DNA from: Thermoplasmatota archaeon
Lineage (GTDB): Archaea > Thermoplasmatota > Thermoplasmata > Thermoplasmatales > Thermoplasmataceae
Assembly (NCBI GenBank): GCA_023484805.1
Contig: JAMDAM010000021.1
Location: 30,131-94,130 of the forward strand
DNA length: 64,000 nucleotides
Direction of reading: 5' to 3'
Shown: positions 10,392-19,277 of the stretch, piece after piece
Layout of the letters: the number at the start of each line of letters is the position of its first letter
Numbering within the stretch: position 1 is the first letter of the stretch
Notes under the pieces: model-generated
Databases searched by the model: none
Seen by the model: the letters and a program-made list of their open reading frames with translations, nothing else
What the model was told of the DNA's origin: nothing
Made by a program: the position numbers and the translations under genes

Positions 10392-11789
10392 TCACGACTT
10401 AATTGTTCCCGCTTCGTTCCGATCGGAAAGCATTGATCTGCCAAGGGAAACAGCCATAAGTATTATTGCAATTATAAGCAGTGCTATTCCTACCGCCTCG
10501 ACATACCAGAACAGGGTCAGCACATATGTAACCACTCCGAATGCGCCGATGATAGTACCTGCGGCCATGAAATATACTGTTATGTGCTTCAATGTCTCCT
10601 GCCCCTTAACTGCGTGCATGAATACCAATATTATTCCAGCAAGCAACGGAAGCATGAAAAATGCAAATAGCAGGTGCCCATCAGTAAATGCCATATCATA
10701 CAGATACCCTGCACCCCCATTTGGTGGTGATCCTGAGGAACCAAAGCCATAGAACGTTTCGTTAAGCTCAATTGAATAACCAATTCCAATCATAACAGCC
10801 ATCGTAACTACCCATGTGAACATCTCAGAGATCTGGAAAAGCCTGTCCGCTTTTCTGGATGATAAGATAAAATACAGTCCTACAATGGACACAAGGGCGC
10901 CGAATCCAATTAGACCTGTTTGAGAGTCGTCAAGAGCGAGTCCGTTCATTCCACCTGTGCCGAAAGAACCTATCGTCGGTATAACATAAGTTCCAAAAGT
11001 GGAGATAAGGTAAAGGTACGTCATTGAGATAGTTCCGAATAGTGCTATTACCATCCCCAGATTAACAACGTTTCTTTTCACTGGAGAGAGTTTTTCGTAG
11101 CCAAAACTTATGGCAGCTAACCCGACTATTCCACCCATAACGGCTGGGAGCATTTCATGGGAGTGCGATGTTATCGCGTTACCAAGAAATGTTTGTAGTC
11201 CACCCCATGCAGTAACGTCAGAATTGAACCAGCCGAGGGATGAAAAGCCAAAGAGATTCCCGTATTCGTATACCATTCCTATGATGGCTGCTATTCCTGC
11301 GGATATCGTTGTCACGAGAACCAGAAAGTATGCTCCCCATATTCTTGTGAATTTTGACCGGTTGCTGAAAGGAATCATCAGTAGGTTCACGAGAAACAGT
11401 ATTGCAAGTATAACCATCCACAGATCTCTTACCGCTTGTATGACATAGTCAGCGGTCTGAGTGCTTGCGGGATAGAAGAATATCATTCCTATCAGTGTAA
11501 GGAAAAGTATGGGATAAGTGCTAATATTTACGATGTTTCTCTCGAAACTCCTAAGCTGTAGCAGTTCTGATGCATAGAGTATTAACAGAAAAGCGAACGG
11601 TATCATTATTGTGTGATAGAAATTGACCATATCCAAAGTGAAATCCCCCAGACTAAACCAACTGACCCCGGGCAAAAACGGGCCGATAACGAGGAATACC
11701 GCAATGAATGTAAGCACGGCAAATATGTTGTATTTCATGTTCAGCAAAAAATCCAAAAGCTGCTTGTTATTAGTTGAAACGCCACCCAT
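10392..11789 (-). CDS. Polytopic membrane protein (~12 TM), unknown function, His-containing helices
   Basis: 465-aa strongly hydrophobic ORF with intramembrane His motifs (MVNFYHTIMIPFAF, ITSHSHEMLPAVMGG, FTDGHLLFAFFMLP); divergent from heme O synthase. Confidence 0.7.
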   Translation of the reverse strand: MGGVSTNNKQLLDFLLNMKYNIFAVLTFIAVFLVIGPFLPGVSWFSLGDFTLDMVNFYHTIMIPFAFLLILYASELLQLRSFERNIVNISTYPILFLTLIGMIFFYPASTQTADYVIQAVRDLWMVILAILFLVNLLMIPFSNRSKFTRIWGAYFLVLVTTISAGIAAIIGMVYEYGNLFGFSSLGWFNSDVTAWGGLQTFLGNAITSHSHEMLPAVMGGIVGLAAISFGYEKLSPVKRNVVNLGMVIALFGTISMTYLYLISTFGTYVIPTIGSFGTGGMNGLALDDSQTGLIGFGALVSIVGLYFILSSRKADRLFQISEMFTWVVTMAVMIGIGYSIELNETFYGFGSSGSPPNGGAGYLYDMAFTDGHLLFAFFMLPLLAGIILVFMHAVKGQETLKHITVYFMAAGTIIGAFGVVTYVLTLFWYVEAVGIALLIIAIILMAVSLGRSMLSDRNEAGTIKS

Positions 11790-12011
11790 AAATCTCGATT
11801 TGATAAATTGCTGTATATATTAGAATCAGACCCCTTATATTAAAGTCGAAATGCATAAATAAGTCACAAGTGCTAAAGTTCGTCGGTTATTTGGAACGGA
11901 TATACGTTTTGCAGATTTCCGGAATATGGCCTTATTCACCTCAGGTCATGGAAAATGGAAAATTGGCTTTTTCAGAGCATAATTGTTAAGCTTTCCTGAA
12001 TACATACTACA

Positions 12012-12218
12012 TTCACTGATGTCAATCCGCGTTTCCATGCCGCCATCCATGAAACTCCTCACGTCGTTTTGGGTACTGGTAAGAGAATACTCAACATCCT
12101 AGACAAGCTGAGACATTTGCCGAAAGAGAATATCGGTTGTATGTGGAACATTGATGCGAGTTCAAAACGCTGGTTGACGCTTATGCTGCAAGACTCAAAT
12201 GGATGGAAGACGGATTAA
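12012..12218 (+). pseudogene. Degraded TIM-barrel sugar-phosphate isomerase/AP-endonuclease-2-like fragment (possible gene relic)
   Basis: 68-codon open stretch after an in-frame TGA: FTDVNPRFHAAIHETPHVVLGTGKRILNILDKLRHLPKENIGCMWNIDASSKRWLTLMLQDSNGWKTD*. Reads as protein-like but has no credible 5' part. Confidence 0.3.
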
Positions 12219-12246
12219 CTTATCTACTTACCTATCATTATCAATC

Positions 12247-13119
12247 ATGCAGAGCGGCCGGGGGTTTCTTACATACTTGATTTACACGAAACCGAAAGTC
12301 TGGGTACTACTTGTTTTCGTTGCGGCAGTCGGTGCAATCCTTGCAGTCAGGCAGCCACATTCTGGTGGCATATATCCCGTAATTCTAGCCATAACAGCCG
12401 TCACCCTAGGATCAGCTGGAGCAGAAGGAATCACGAATTACATAGACTATGATATAGATACAATAATGCAAAGGACAAAGGGAAGGCCACTGGTTACTGG
12501 AGCTATTCCCAGAAACAAAGGACTATTCTTCGGACTAATACTTGTTTTGCTGTCAATTTCCATCCTCATAATATTCGGGAAATTTTACGCCAGCATCTTC
12601 ATGATTTTAGGGGTTTTTGACAATGTGGTCATTTACAGTTATCTGCTCAAACGAAGAACACCGTGGAGTGTGGTTCTTGGCGGATTTTCTGGAGGCTTTC
12701 CTGTGTTGATAGGATGGTTCACCGTAACAAATGTTTTCTCCCCTGTACCGCTGTTTCTCTTTGCGCTCGTTGTTGCATGGATTCCAGTTCACATATGGAG
12801 CATTGCTTATAGATACAGGGAAGATTATGCCTCTGCAAACATCCCGATGCTTCCGGTTGTCGTTAAGGATGGGACTACGGCGGACTGCATTTCAATTTCC
12901 GCATTCTTTCTCATAATATTTGCCACCTTACCGTATTTTTTTGGAACCGAGCCTCTCTACTATCTTCTGGTGGTTTTGTTCCTATCACTGCCATTGATCT
13001 ATTATTCAGTGAAATTCATTGAAACACCAAACAAGAAAAGTTCCTTCGTGCTGTTCAAATACTCAGGTCCTTACCTGGCTTTTGTGTTCACTTTGTTCCT
13101 GGTATTCAGGATGCCATAA
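12247..13119 (+). CDS. ctaB: Protoheme IX farnesyltransferase (heme O synthase), UbiA family
   Basis: TKPKVWVLLV, NYIDYDIDTIMQRTKGRPLVTGAI, KRRTPWSVVLGGFSGGFPVLIGW, WIPVHIWSIAYRYREDYASANIPMLPVV. Confidence 0.88.
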   Translation: MQSGRGFLTYLIYTKPKVWVLLVFVAAVGAILAVRQPHSGGIYPVILAITAVTLGSAGAEGITNYIDYDIDTIMQRTKGRPLVTGAIPRNKGLFFGLILVLLSISILIIFGKFYASIFMILGVFDNVVIYSYLLKRRTPWSVVLGGFSGGFPVLIGWFTVTNVFSPVPLFLFALVVAWIPVHIWSIAYRYREDYASANIPMLPVVVKDGTTADCISISAFFLIIFATLPYFFGTEPLYYLLVVLFLSLPLIYYSVKFIETPNKKSSFVLFKYSGPYLAFVFTLFLVFRMP

Positions 13120-13143
13120 CCCGTCATTGCCGTAATCTCAACC

Positions 13144-13638
13144 CTAAGGCATATAGAACTGCAATGCAGCGGCCAGGACCAAAATTACCAGCATCAAACC
13201 CATGGTAACGAAGGAGGCGATATGGGTGATTCTCCTTATCCTCTGCATCTCATCGTACCTTTTCTCCTCGCTTAAGCGCATAATCTTCTTACCATGGTAT
13301 ATGTTATTGGCATACATCAGTACCAGCATCACCAGAACCGTAATTGACTTGACCAGGAGTATCTGTCCTCCTGTCGTGGTTTCAAGATCGGAAAGGGCAG
13401 GGAGGTACTCGTATCCCAGGAAGAGGCCAGTTGCTATGAGTATTATGACAAGAGCATTCGTGTAATAGCCGAACAGCCTGCCTATCAGCCCTACTATTCT
13501 TGTCCTGTATGACTCATCATCTGTTAGCTTATAGGAAACCGGCCACACAATGAACCAGATGAAAAATGATCCCCCGATGAAGAATATCGCGGAGAAAATG
13601 TGAATAACCAGCACTGTGATTATTATCCATGGCGACAT
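13144..13638 (-). CDS. Small 4-TM membrane protein, CopD/DUF2269-like
   Basis: VLVIHIFSAIFFIGGSFFIWFIVWPV ... ILLVKSITVLVMLVLMYANNIYHGKK ... RRITHIASFVTMGLML; His placement resembles CopD-domain proteins. Confidence 0.55.
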   Translation of the reverse strand: MSPWIIITVLVIHIFSAIFFIGGSFFIWFIVWPVSYKLTDDESYRTRIVGLIGRLFGYYTNALVIILIATGLFLGYEYLPALSDLETTTGGQILLVKSITVLVMLVLMYANNIYHGKKIMRLSEEKRYDEMQRIRRITHIASFVTMGLMLVILVLAAALQFYMP

Positions 13639-13743
13639 ATCTTCTGATCAGCTACCCGCAGTACTTATAGATGGTGCCCAAAGTGTCAGGTTACGTTTCT
13701 GCAGGGTTGGACTAGGTGTGTTCCATCACTTAATGTTCAGGAT

Positions 13744-14304
13744 CTATTCCATGTGCTTTTTTGCTTCAGAGACAAGGTTGTTTAGCAGGTCCCTAACAAA
13801 CTTTATCGTTGGCTCGTCCTTCAGGTGGCCATCAGCATCAAATTTTGTCTGGGCGAACGTCACGAAGACCTCGGGCTTGTTGATTATCCTGGAATCAAGT
13901 CCAGTAAATATCTGCCGCAGGTGGTACTGCGCACGTGATCCGCCAAGCATGCCTGTCGATGCGCTCATGATGGCTCCCGGCTTTCCCGTAAAGGGATTCA
14001 GCCTTGAAGGCCTTGAAACCACGTCTATGACGTTTTTCAGATATCCCGGAACCGAGAAATTATATTCAGGAGTCACTACCAGAAACCCCTTTGAGTGCCT
14101 TATTTTCTCTCTAAGCTGTGTCACACTCTCGTTCTCTGCCTCCTCCAGATCCTGGTTGTAAATGGGGATTCCGGAAATGCCAGCTACATCAAGCCTGGAG
14201 CCGGCCGGCATGTGATTGGCTGCATCCTTCAGCAGAAGAAGGTTCAGCGACCCTGTCCTTAGGCTCCCGCCAAAACCTGTTATCACTATCTCTCTGTTGT
14301 TCAT
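13744..14304 (-). CDS. NADPH-dependent FMN reductase family flavoprotein
   Basis: GFGGSLRTGSLNLLLLKDAAN, GFLVVTPEYNFSVPGYLKNVIDVVSRP, GKPGAIMSASTGMLGGSRAQYHLRQIF. Confidence 0.88.
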   Translation of the reverse strand: MNNREIVITGFGGSLRTGSLNLLLLKDAANHMPAGSRLDVAGISGIPIYNQDLEEAENESVTQLREKIRHSKGFLVVTPEYNFSVPGYLKNVIDVVSRPSRLNPFTGKPGAIMSASTGMLGGSRAQYHLRQIFTGLDSRIINKPEVFVTFAQTKFDADGHLKDEPTIKFVRDLLNNLVSEAKKHME

Positions 14305-14365
14305 TATCTCCGCTAATGCATCTACATCTTAAAATGATTGGGAAATAATAAATTCTAAGATAGGA

Positions 14366-15664
14366 TTGCGAATGATGAATTCAGAGACACTTTACAGGCA
14401 ATCCTCAGGCTTATTTCCGGGTGGTGTGAACTCGCCAGTCAGGTATTACGATCCCTTCCCGTTATTTTTCAGGAGGGGGCGTGGATCGAAGCTGGAGGAT
14501 TATGATGGGAGGAAATTTATTGACTACAGCCTTGGGTTTGGGGCCATGATCCTCGGGCACGCGAATCCCTCAGTGGTCAAGGGTCTTCAGGAGAGGATTG
14601 CGGATGGATATCTCTTCGGCACTCCTACCGAGGATGAAATCACACTGGGAAGAATAATCAGGGAAAGTTCCCGCAGCATCAGGAAAATGAGATTCACGAA
14701 TTCAGGGACGGAAGCTACAATGCATGCGATCCGGCTTGCGAGGGCATATACCAGGAAGAAGAAGGTATTGAAAATGGAGGGGTGCTTTCATGGCGCTCAT
14801 GACTATGCACTGATCAAATCCGGAAGCGGGACACTCACCTTCGGCGTACCCTCGTCCCCCGGAATACCGGAAGAGGTTTCGAAGACTGTCGTTGTTGCGG
14901 ACTACAACGATCTCGATTCTGTCAGGAACACTCTGCAGAGCAACAGGCAGGAAACCGCTGCGATCATCGTCGAACCCGTCATGGGAAATGTGGGAGTGAT
15001 AAATCCTGCGGACGGTTTTCTTAAGGGTTTGAGGGAACTGGCAACGGAATATGATGCGCTGCTGATTCTAGATGAAGTGATCACGGGTTACAGGTTTGGG
15101 TTTTCCCCATACCAGGATATAGCGGGAGTCGAGGCTGACCTGACCACGCTTGGAAAGGTTATAGGCGGAGGAGCCCCAATAGGACTATTCGGTGGAAGAG
15201 AAGACATCATGGATATGGTATCCCCCTCCGGCCCTGTCTACCAGAGCGGCACTTTCTCAGGGAACCCATTTTCTATGGCCTCGGGCAGGATGACAATGCA
15301 GATACTCAGGGGGAGCGATTACGGGAAAATTGCCGGCAAGGTGCAAAAGCTGGTAAATGCGCTGGAGTCAATTATGCAAACATTAAATATAAACGGTGCA
15401 ATAAATTCTATAGGTTCAATGTATCAAGTGTTCTTTGGCATAAACCATGCACGAAACTACAGGGAAGTTATGAAGGCAGACAGGTCCTTGTTCAAGCAGT
15501 ATTTTGACAGGATGCTGGATGCTGGTATTTATCTCCCGCCGAGCACGTTTGAGACAAATTTCATGAGCTTCGCCCACAGCGAAGAGGATATAGAGTTCAC
15601 AATCCTGAAAATGGAGGAATCATTAAAAAATGCAAGAGATAACCTTAGGAACACGGCCAAGTAA
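14366..15664 (+). CDS. hemL: Glutamate-1-semialdehyde 2,1-aminomutase
   Basis: SSGLFPGGVNSPVRYYDPFPLFFRRGRGSKLEDYDG; FTNSGTEATMHAIRLARAYT; PLP-Lys region TTLGKVIGGGAPIGLFGG. Confidence 0.94.
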   Translation: MRMMNSETLYRQSSGLFPGGVNSPVRYYDPFPLFFRRGRGSKLEDYDGRKFIDYSLGFGAMILGHANPSVVKGLQERIADGYLFGTPTEDEITLGRIIRESSRSIRKMRFTNSGTEATMHAIRLARAYTRKKKVLKMEGCFHGAHDYALIKSGSGTLTFGVPSSPGIPEEVSKTVVVADYNDLDSVRNTLQSNRQETAAIIVEPVMGNVGVINPADGFLKGLRELATEYDALLILDEVITGYRFGFSPYQDIAGVEADLTTLGKVIGGGAPIGLFGGREDIMDMVSPSGPVYQSGTFSGNPFSMASGRMTMQILRGSDYGKIAGKVQKLVNALESIMQTLNINGAINSIGSMYQVFFGINHARNYREVMKADRSLFKQYFDRMLDAGIYLPPSTFETNFMSFAHSEEDIEFTILKMEESLKNARDNLRNTAK

Positions 15665-16526
15665 GCTGGCTCTCGTTCAGGCCGGCATGGTAAAATCCCT
15701 GCTTTCGGAAGCGGGCTACTCCCCCAGGATAGTTGAACATCTTTCAACCGGTGACATGAACAGGGAAGATGCAATATACCGACTGAAGGGTGTCGGTGTA
15801 TTTGTCAGGGAACTCAACAAGCTTGTACTCGAGGGCAAGATAGACTGCGCCGTTCACAGTGCGAAGGACATCCCATCAAAGATTGCAGACGGCCTTGAGA
15901 TATCGGCCGTTCTCAAGCGTGAGGATCCGGGAGATTCCCTTATTGCTCAAAGGCAGCTGGAATCGCTGCCATACGGGGCCAAGATTGGAACGTCCAGCAT
16001 ACGAAGGGCGGCCGAACTGCGCGGCAAGAGATTTGACCTGATAGTAAAGAATATAAGGGGAAATGTAGACACCAGGATATCCAAATATAAGGCAGGAGAA
16101 TATGACGGCATAATAGTTGCAACCGCCGCAATAAAGCGGCTGAATATATCCGAGAAGCATTTTCCACTTCCGGAAGAAGATTTTGTACCTGCACCGAACC
16201 AGGGCATAATTGCCGTTGTTTCCCAGGAAGGCAGTGACATTTCCGAGATTCTTTCCAGGATAGACGATGCAGCCACCAGAAGGAACATGGAGATTGAGAG
16301 ATCGGTCATGGAACGGCTTAACCTTGGGTGTTCCTCTCCCGTTGGAATAATAAGCAAATCCGTGGAGAATTACAATTTTGTGGTGTCGAGGTTTTACTCC
16401 ATGGACCTGATCAATCACGTGGATTTCAGGGGCGTTATCACAAATGATGACGATCTTGAAGCATATCTCGACTCTATAAAGAACGAACTCCCTAAAAGCT
16501 ATGGCTACGGCGTTCTTGGAGCATGA
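15630..16526 (+). CDS. hemC: Hydroxymethylbilane synthase (porphobilinogen deaminase)
   Basis: LGTRPSKLALVQAGMV, VHSAKDIPSK, IGTSSIRRAAEL, NIRGNVDTRISK, cofactor Cys in LNLGCSSPVGI; overlaps the hemL 3' end. Confidence 0.95.
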   Translation: MQEITLGTRPSKLALVQAGMVKSLLSEAGYSPRIVEHLSTGDMNREDAIYRLKGVGVFVRELNKLVLEGKIDCAVHSAKDIPSKIADGLEISAVLKREDPGDSLIAQRQLESLPYGAKIGTSSIRRAAELRGKRFDLIVKNIRGNVDTRISKYKAGEYDGIIVATAAIKRLNISEKHFPLPEEDFVPAPNQGIIAVVSQEGSDISEILSRIDDAATRRNMEIERSVMERLNLGCSSPVGIISKSVENYNFVVSRFYSMDLINHVDFRGVITNDDDLEAYLDSIKNELPKSYGYGVLGA

Positions 16527-16533
16527 CTTCCGG

Positions 16534-17250
16534 ATGTCGCTCATTATCTCCACCCGCCCTATGGGAAAGGAGGCAGGAACTTTTAAGGTACGCTGCCTTG
16601 AGATAAAGAACATCCCGCTCACGGAGATAAGGACCCTCGGTTACAATGAAAACTTAAGGGCAGAACTGGTATCGTTCAGCCCGGATTCACTCTGTTTCAC
16701 CAGTTCATTTGGAGTCAAGGAATTCCTGAAATATTATCCGGAACTGATAAAATCCTTCAGCGGAAATGTGTTTGCAATCGGGGACAGGACAGGAGAGGCA
16801 ATTGAGCAGGCAGGATTGAGGGCAATCGTCCCGGATCAGAAGGATTCGCCCGGACTGGCAAGATTGATTTTGAGTACTCTAGCAAGGGGTGAGAGGGTAG
16901 CACTTATCAGAAGCGGGAATGCCGATCCAAGACTCCCGGAAACACTGAACCTCGGAGGGGTAGTCGCAAGGGATTTCCATATCTATGAAGTCACTGCCAG
17001 TCAGCAGGGAAGCTTTATCCTTGATGCCATGGATTCGCCCGGACTATCAGGAATAATTGTCACATCGCCGATGGAAGCCACCATCCTGGTAAACCTGGCT
17101 GGTCCGAAAATTCGGGTACCGATATACGCCATCGGAAACACCACCGCAAGGAAACTTCGCGATCTTGGTTACGAGGTCTCCGAACCACTTGGAGAATCAA
17201 ACTTCGAGGATCTTGTGAGAAAAATAAGCGAGAAATATTGCCAACAGTGA
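16534..17250 (+). CDS. hemD: Uroporphyrinogen-III synthase
   Basis: Position after hemC; LCFTSSFGVKEFL, AIGDRTGEAIEQAGLRAIVPD, IVTSPMEATILVNL, IYAIGNTTARKLRDLGYEV. Confidence 0.85.
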   Translation: MSLIISTRPMGKEAGTFKVRCLEIKNIPLTEIRTLGYNENLRAELVSFSPDSLCFTSSFGVKEFLKYYPELIKSFSGNVFAIGDRTGEAIEQAGLRAIVPDQKDSPGLARLILSTLARGERVALIRSGNADPRLPETLNLGGVVARDFHIYEVTASQQGSFILDAMDSPGLSGIIVTSPMEATILVNLAGPKIRVPIYAIGNTTARKLRDLGYEVSEPLGESNFEDLVRKISEKYCQQ

Positions 17251-17256
17251 AAAAAT

Positions 17257-17330
17257 AGCGGGGAATGGATTTGAACCATTGATCTACGGGTTATGAGCCC
17301 GTCGGGATTTCCTAACTACCCTACCCCGCT
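17257..17330 (-). tRNA. tRNA-Met (CAT), initiator type
   Basis: Reverse complement AGCGGGGTAGGGTAGTTAGGAAATCCCGACGGGCTCATAACCCGTAGATCAATGGTTCAAATCCATTCCCCGCT folds as a cloverleaf; A1-U72 AGCGGGG acceptor and GGG/CCC anticodon-stem pairs are initiator hallmarks. Confidence 0.93.
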
Positions 17331-17350
17331 TCAGAGGGAGATACTAAAAA

Positions 17351-17362
17351 CTCATATAAGAC
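17351..17362 (-). promoter_or_regulatory. Putative TATA box for initiator tRNA-Met
   Basis: Minus-strand CTTATATGAG about 23-30 nt upstream of the tRNA 5' end. Confidence 0.45.
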
Positions 17363-17478
17363 TTATTGAAGAATTGCGCATAATCTCATAAATTCCGATA
17401 GAAGTCTTTTCATCCTTTTCCTGTAGCCGGTTAGCCATTCATACCATTTTTGAGGTCTAAAAATGCAGATCCATGCGC

Positions 17479-18039
17479 CTACCCAAAGGTTTCCTCAATC
17501 TTCCGGAACTTTATCTCCTTTACCCTCTTTTCAAGATACTGGTAAACCGACCTGTGCTTCTTTCCTGCGATTATCATCCCTATGGCTTCCCGTGAATACT
17601 GGATTGATACATAATCCCCAATTATGGATACCGTATCTCCATATACAGAAATTCTGGTAGACGTCAGATCTTCGATGACCTTTCTTGTTTTTCCATCCCT
17701 GCCTATGATTCTCCCCTTCAGTTCCTCAATTCTCCTGGAACCTGGTTTAGCAAATTCCCTCAGCGAGACTACTATGAGCTGCATGTAGTCATCAAAGAGT
17801 GTCTTTGCGATCTCAGGGTTGAATCCTCTGGCTATGGCCTGCACTGCACTAATCGAAAGGGTGGCCTTCAGCGCATCTCCTCTCTGGTCAACCGATACGT
17901 TTCCATCGACTGAATCCACCGAGAGTTTCACCTCTCCAAGGGCTTCAATAACTTTCTTGGTCTGGCCCTCCTTCCCAATCATTATCGGTATACGTTCCTT
18001 TGGGATCTTTACCGTGCCTATTTCCAACTCAGCTTTCAC
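17479..18039 (-). CDS. KH-domain rRNA-processing protein (aDim2/Pno1-like)
   Basis: IPKERIPIMIGKEGQTKKVIEALG and RRIEELKGRIIGRDGKTRKVIEDLTSTRISVYGDTVSIIGDY; linked to aIF1A and RIO1. Confidence 0.9.
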   Translation of the reverse strand: MKAELEIGTVKIPKERIPIMIGKEGQTKKVIEALGEVKLSVDSVDGNVSVDQRGDALKATLSISAVQAIARGFNPEIAKTLFDDYMQLIVVSLREFAKPGSRRIEELKGRIIGRDGKTRKVIEDLTSTRISVYGDTVSIIGDYVSIQYSREAIGMIIAGKKHRSVYQYLEKRVKEIKFRKIEETFG

Positions 18040-18793
18040 TCCTTATATATGCCATGAGGTCTTCAGGCGTGCAATCGACGCCCAACTTAATGAAATAATG
18101 CGTTATATTCTTTACGTCCCTTTCAAGGAAGAAATCAGCAGATGGGTGTTTCGTGGACACTGACTGACCGAAGTCTATGAAGTAGGGTTTTTTCCGGTAA
18201 TACAGGATATTGTATTCACTTAAATCCGCGTGAATCAAGCTTGCATCACGATACAGCTTTCGCATATAGCTTCTTACCTGACCGTATACCAGCTGGGGAT
18301 CGAAAACCGCATCCCTGAGTGCGGGAGCGGGGGAAGAGGCAGTGCCTATATATGACATAAGGAGAAGATTCTTATGGTAGGCTATTGGCCTGGGGCAGGG
18401 GATGCCTGCACCCATGGTCGCATCGAGGTTTGTATATTCCTTCTTTGCCCAGATGAAAACCAGGTTTGACCTGTTGATTCTCTCCCTCGCAAATCTGTAA
18501 TCTCCCTCTATGTAGATCCCTATATTTGAAAACTTGAGGGTAGACATCTTGTATACCTTGAGCACAACGGGTTTTTTCTTCATGTATGCCTTGAATATAA
18601 CGGATTCCTTCCCGCTTGATATTGGAAAATCTATGTAATCTATTCCTTCCCTGCTGCTGAGTTCGTAGATGGACATCAGTGTCCGTTTATCGAAAACCAG
18701 TCCAGACGTCTTCCGGTCCATGTTGAAGCTGTTTAGGAATTCTCCAGAGTCAATAAGCTGCTTCAGTGCGGATCTTTCTTCTGTCATGCTCAC
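18029..18793 (-). CDS. rio1: RIO1-type serine protein kinase
   Basis: ISSGKESVIFKAYMKKKPVVLKVYKMSTLKF, DASLIHADLSEYNILYYRKKPYFIDFGQSV. Confidence 0.93.
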   Translation of the reverse strand: MSMTEERSALKQLIDSGEFLNSFNMDRKTSGLVFDKRTLMSIYELSSREGIDYIDFPISSGKESVIFKAYMKKKPVVLKVYKMSTLKFSNIGIYIEGDYRFARERINRSNLVFIWAKKEYTNLDATMGAGIPCPRPIAYHKNLLLMSYIGTASSPAPALRDAVFDPQLVYGQVRSYMRKLYRDASLIHADLSEYNILYYRKKPYFIDFGQSVSTKHPSADFFLERDVKNITHYFIKLGVDCTPEDLMAYIRSES

Positions 18794-19119
18794 TTAAAAA
18801 TATTTATAACTTCAGGCAGTAGGTTATTTCTGCTCAGGTAGCTTGCCTGTGTCTGTGTGTACCTGTACACTACATCCGCTCGCTCATTCTGAAATTCCCA
18901 CGGCTTTACTATAACGAGGTCATGCTCCCGTATCCACATGCGTTTCTTCATTTTACCCGGAATCCTGGAATTCCTTGTAAATCCGTCCTCGCACATAACA
19001 GTCAGCCTTGAGGCTCCTGACAGTTTTTCAACTAGACCGAACATTTCCCCCTTCCTTTTATTTGGAAGGATGACTCGAACCTGTTGATCATTCTCATTAG
19101 CCTGGCTGTTGGAATCCAT
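18790..19119 (-). CDS. eif1A: Translation initiation factor aIF-1A
   Basis: VRVILPNKRKGEMFGLVEKLSGASRLTVMCEDGFTRNSRIPGKMKKRMWIREHDLVIVKPWEFQNERADVVYRYT. Confidence 0.95.
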   Translation of the reverse strand: MDSNSQANENDQQVRVILPNKRKGEMFGLVEKLSGASRLTVMCEDGFTRNSRIPGKMKKRMWIREHDLVIVKPWEFQNERADVVYRYTQTQASYLSRNNLLPEVINIFK

Positions 19120-19277
19120 GATTAGCCTACATGCATTGGAAGGCTGAATATAAACATGTCCCAGTTCCGTGGTGAAAACTCCAATCCGGATATTTCCTGT
19201 TGTTCACCCAATCGACGCGCCAACAGGTACCATAAACTACATGGACTGCGGACTTGCGCATCGGAGGAATTCTTGGC

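Noticed and set aside
15876-16622. 248-aa - strand ORF
   Set aside because: Antisense to hemC, which has all family motifs.
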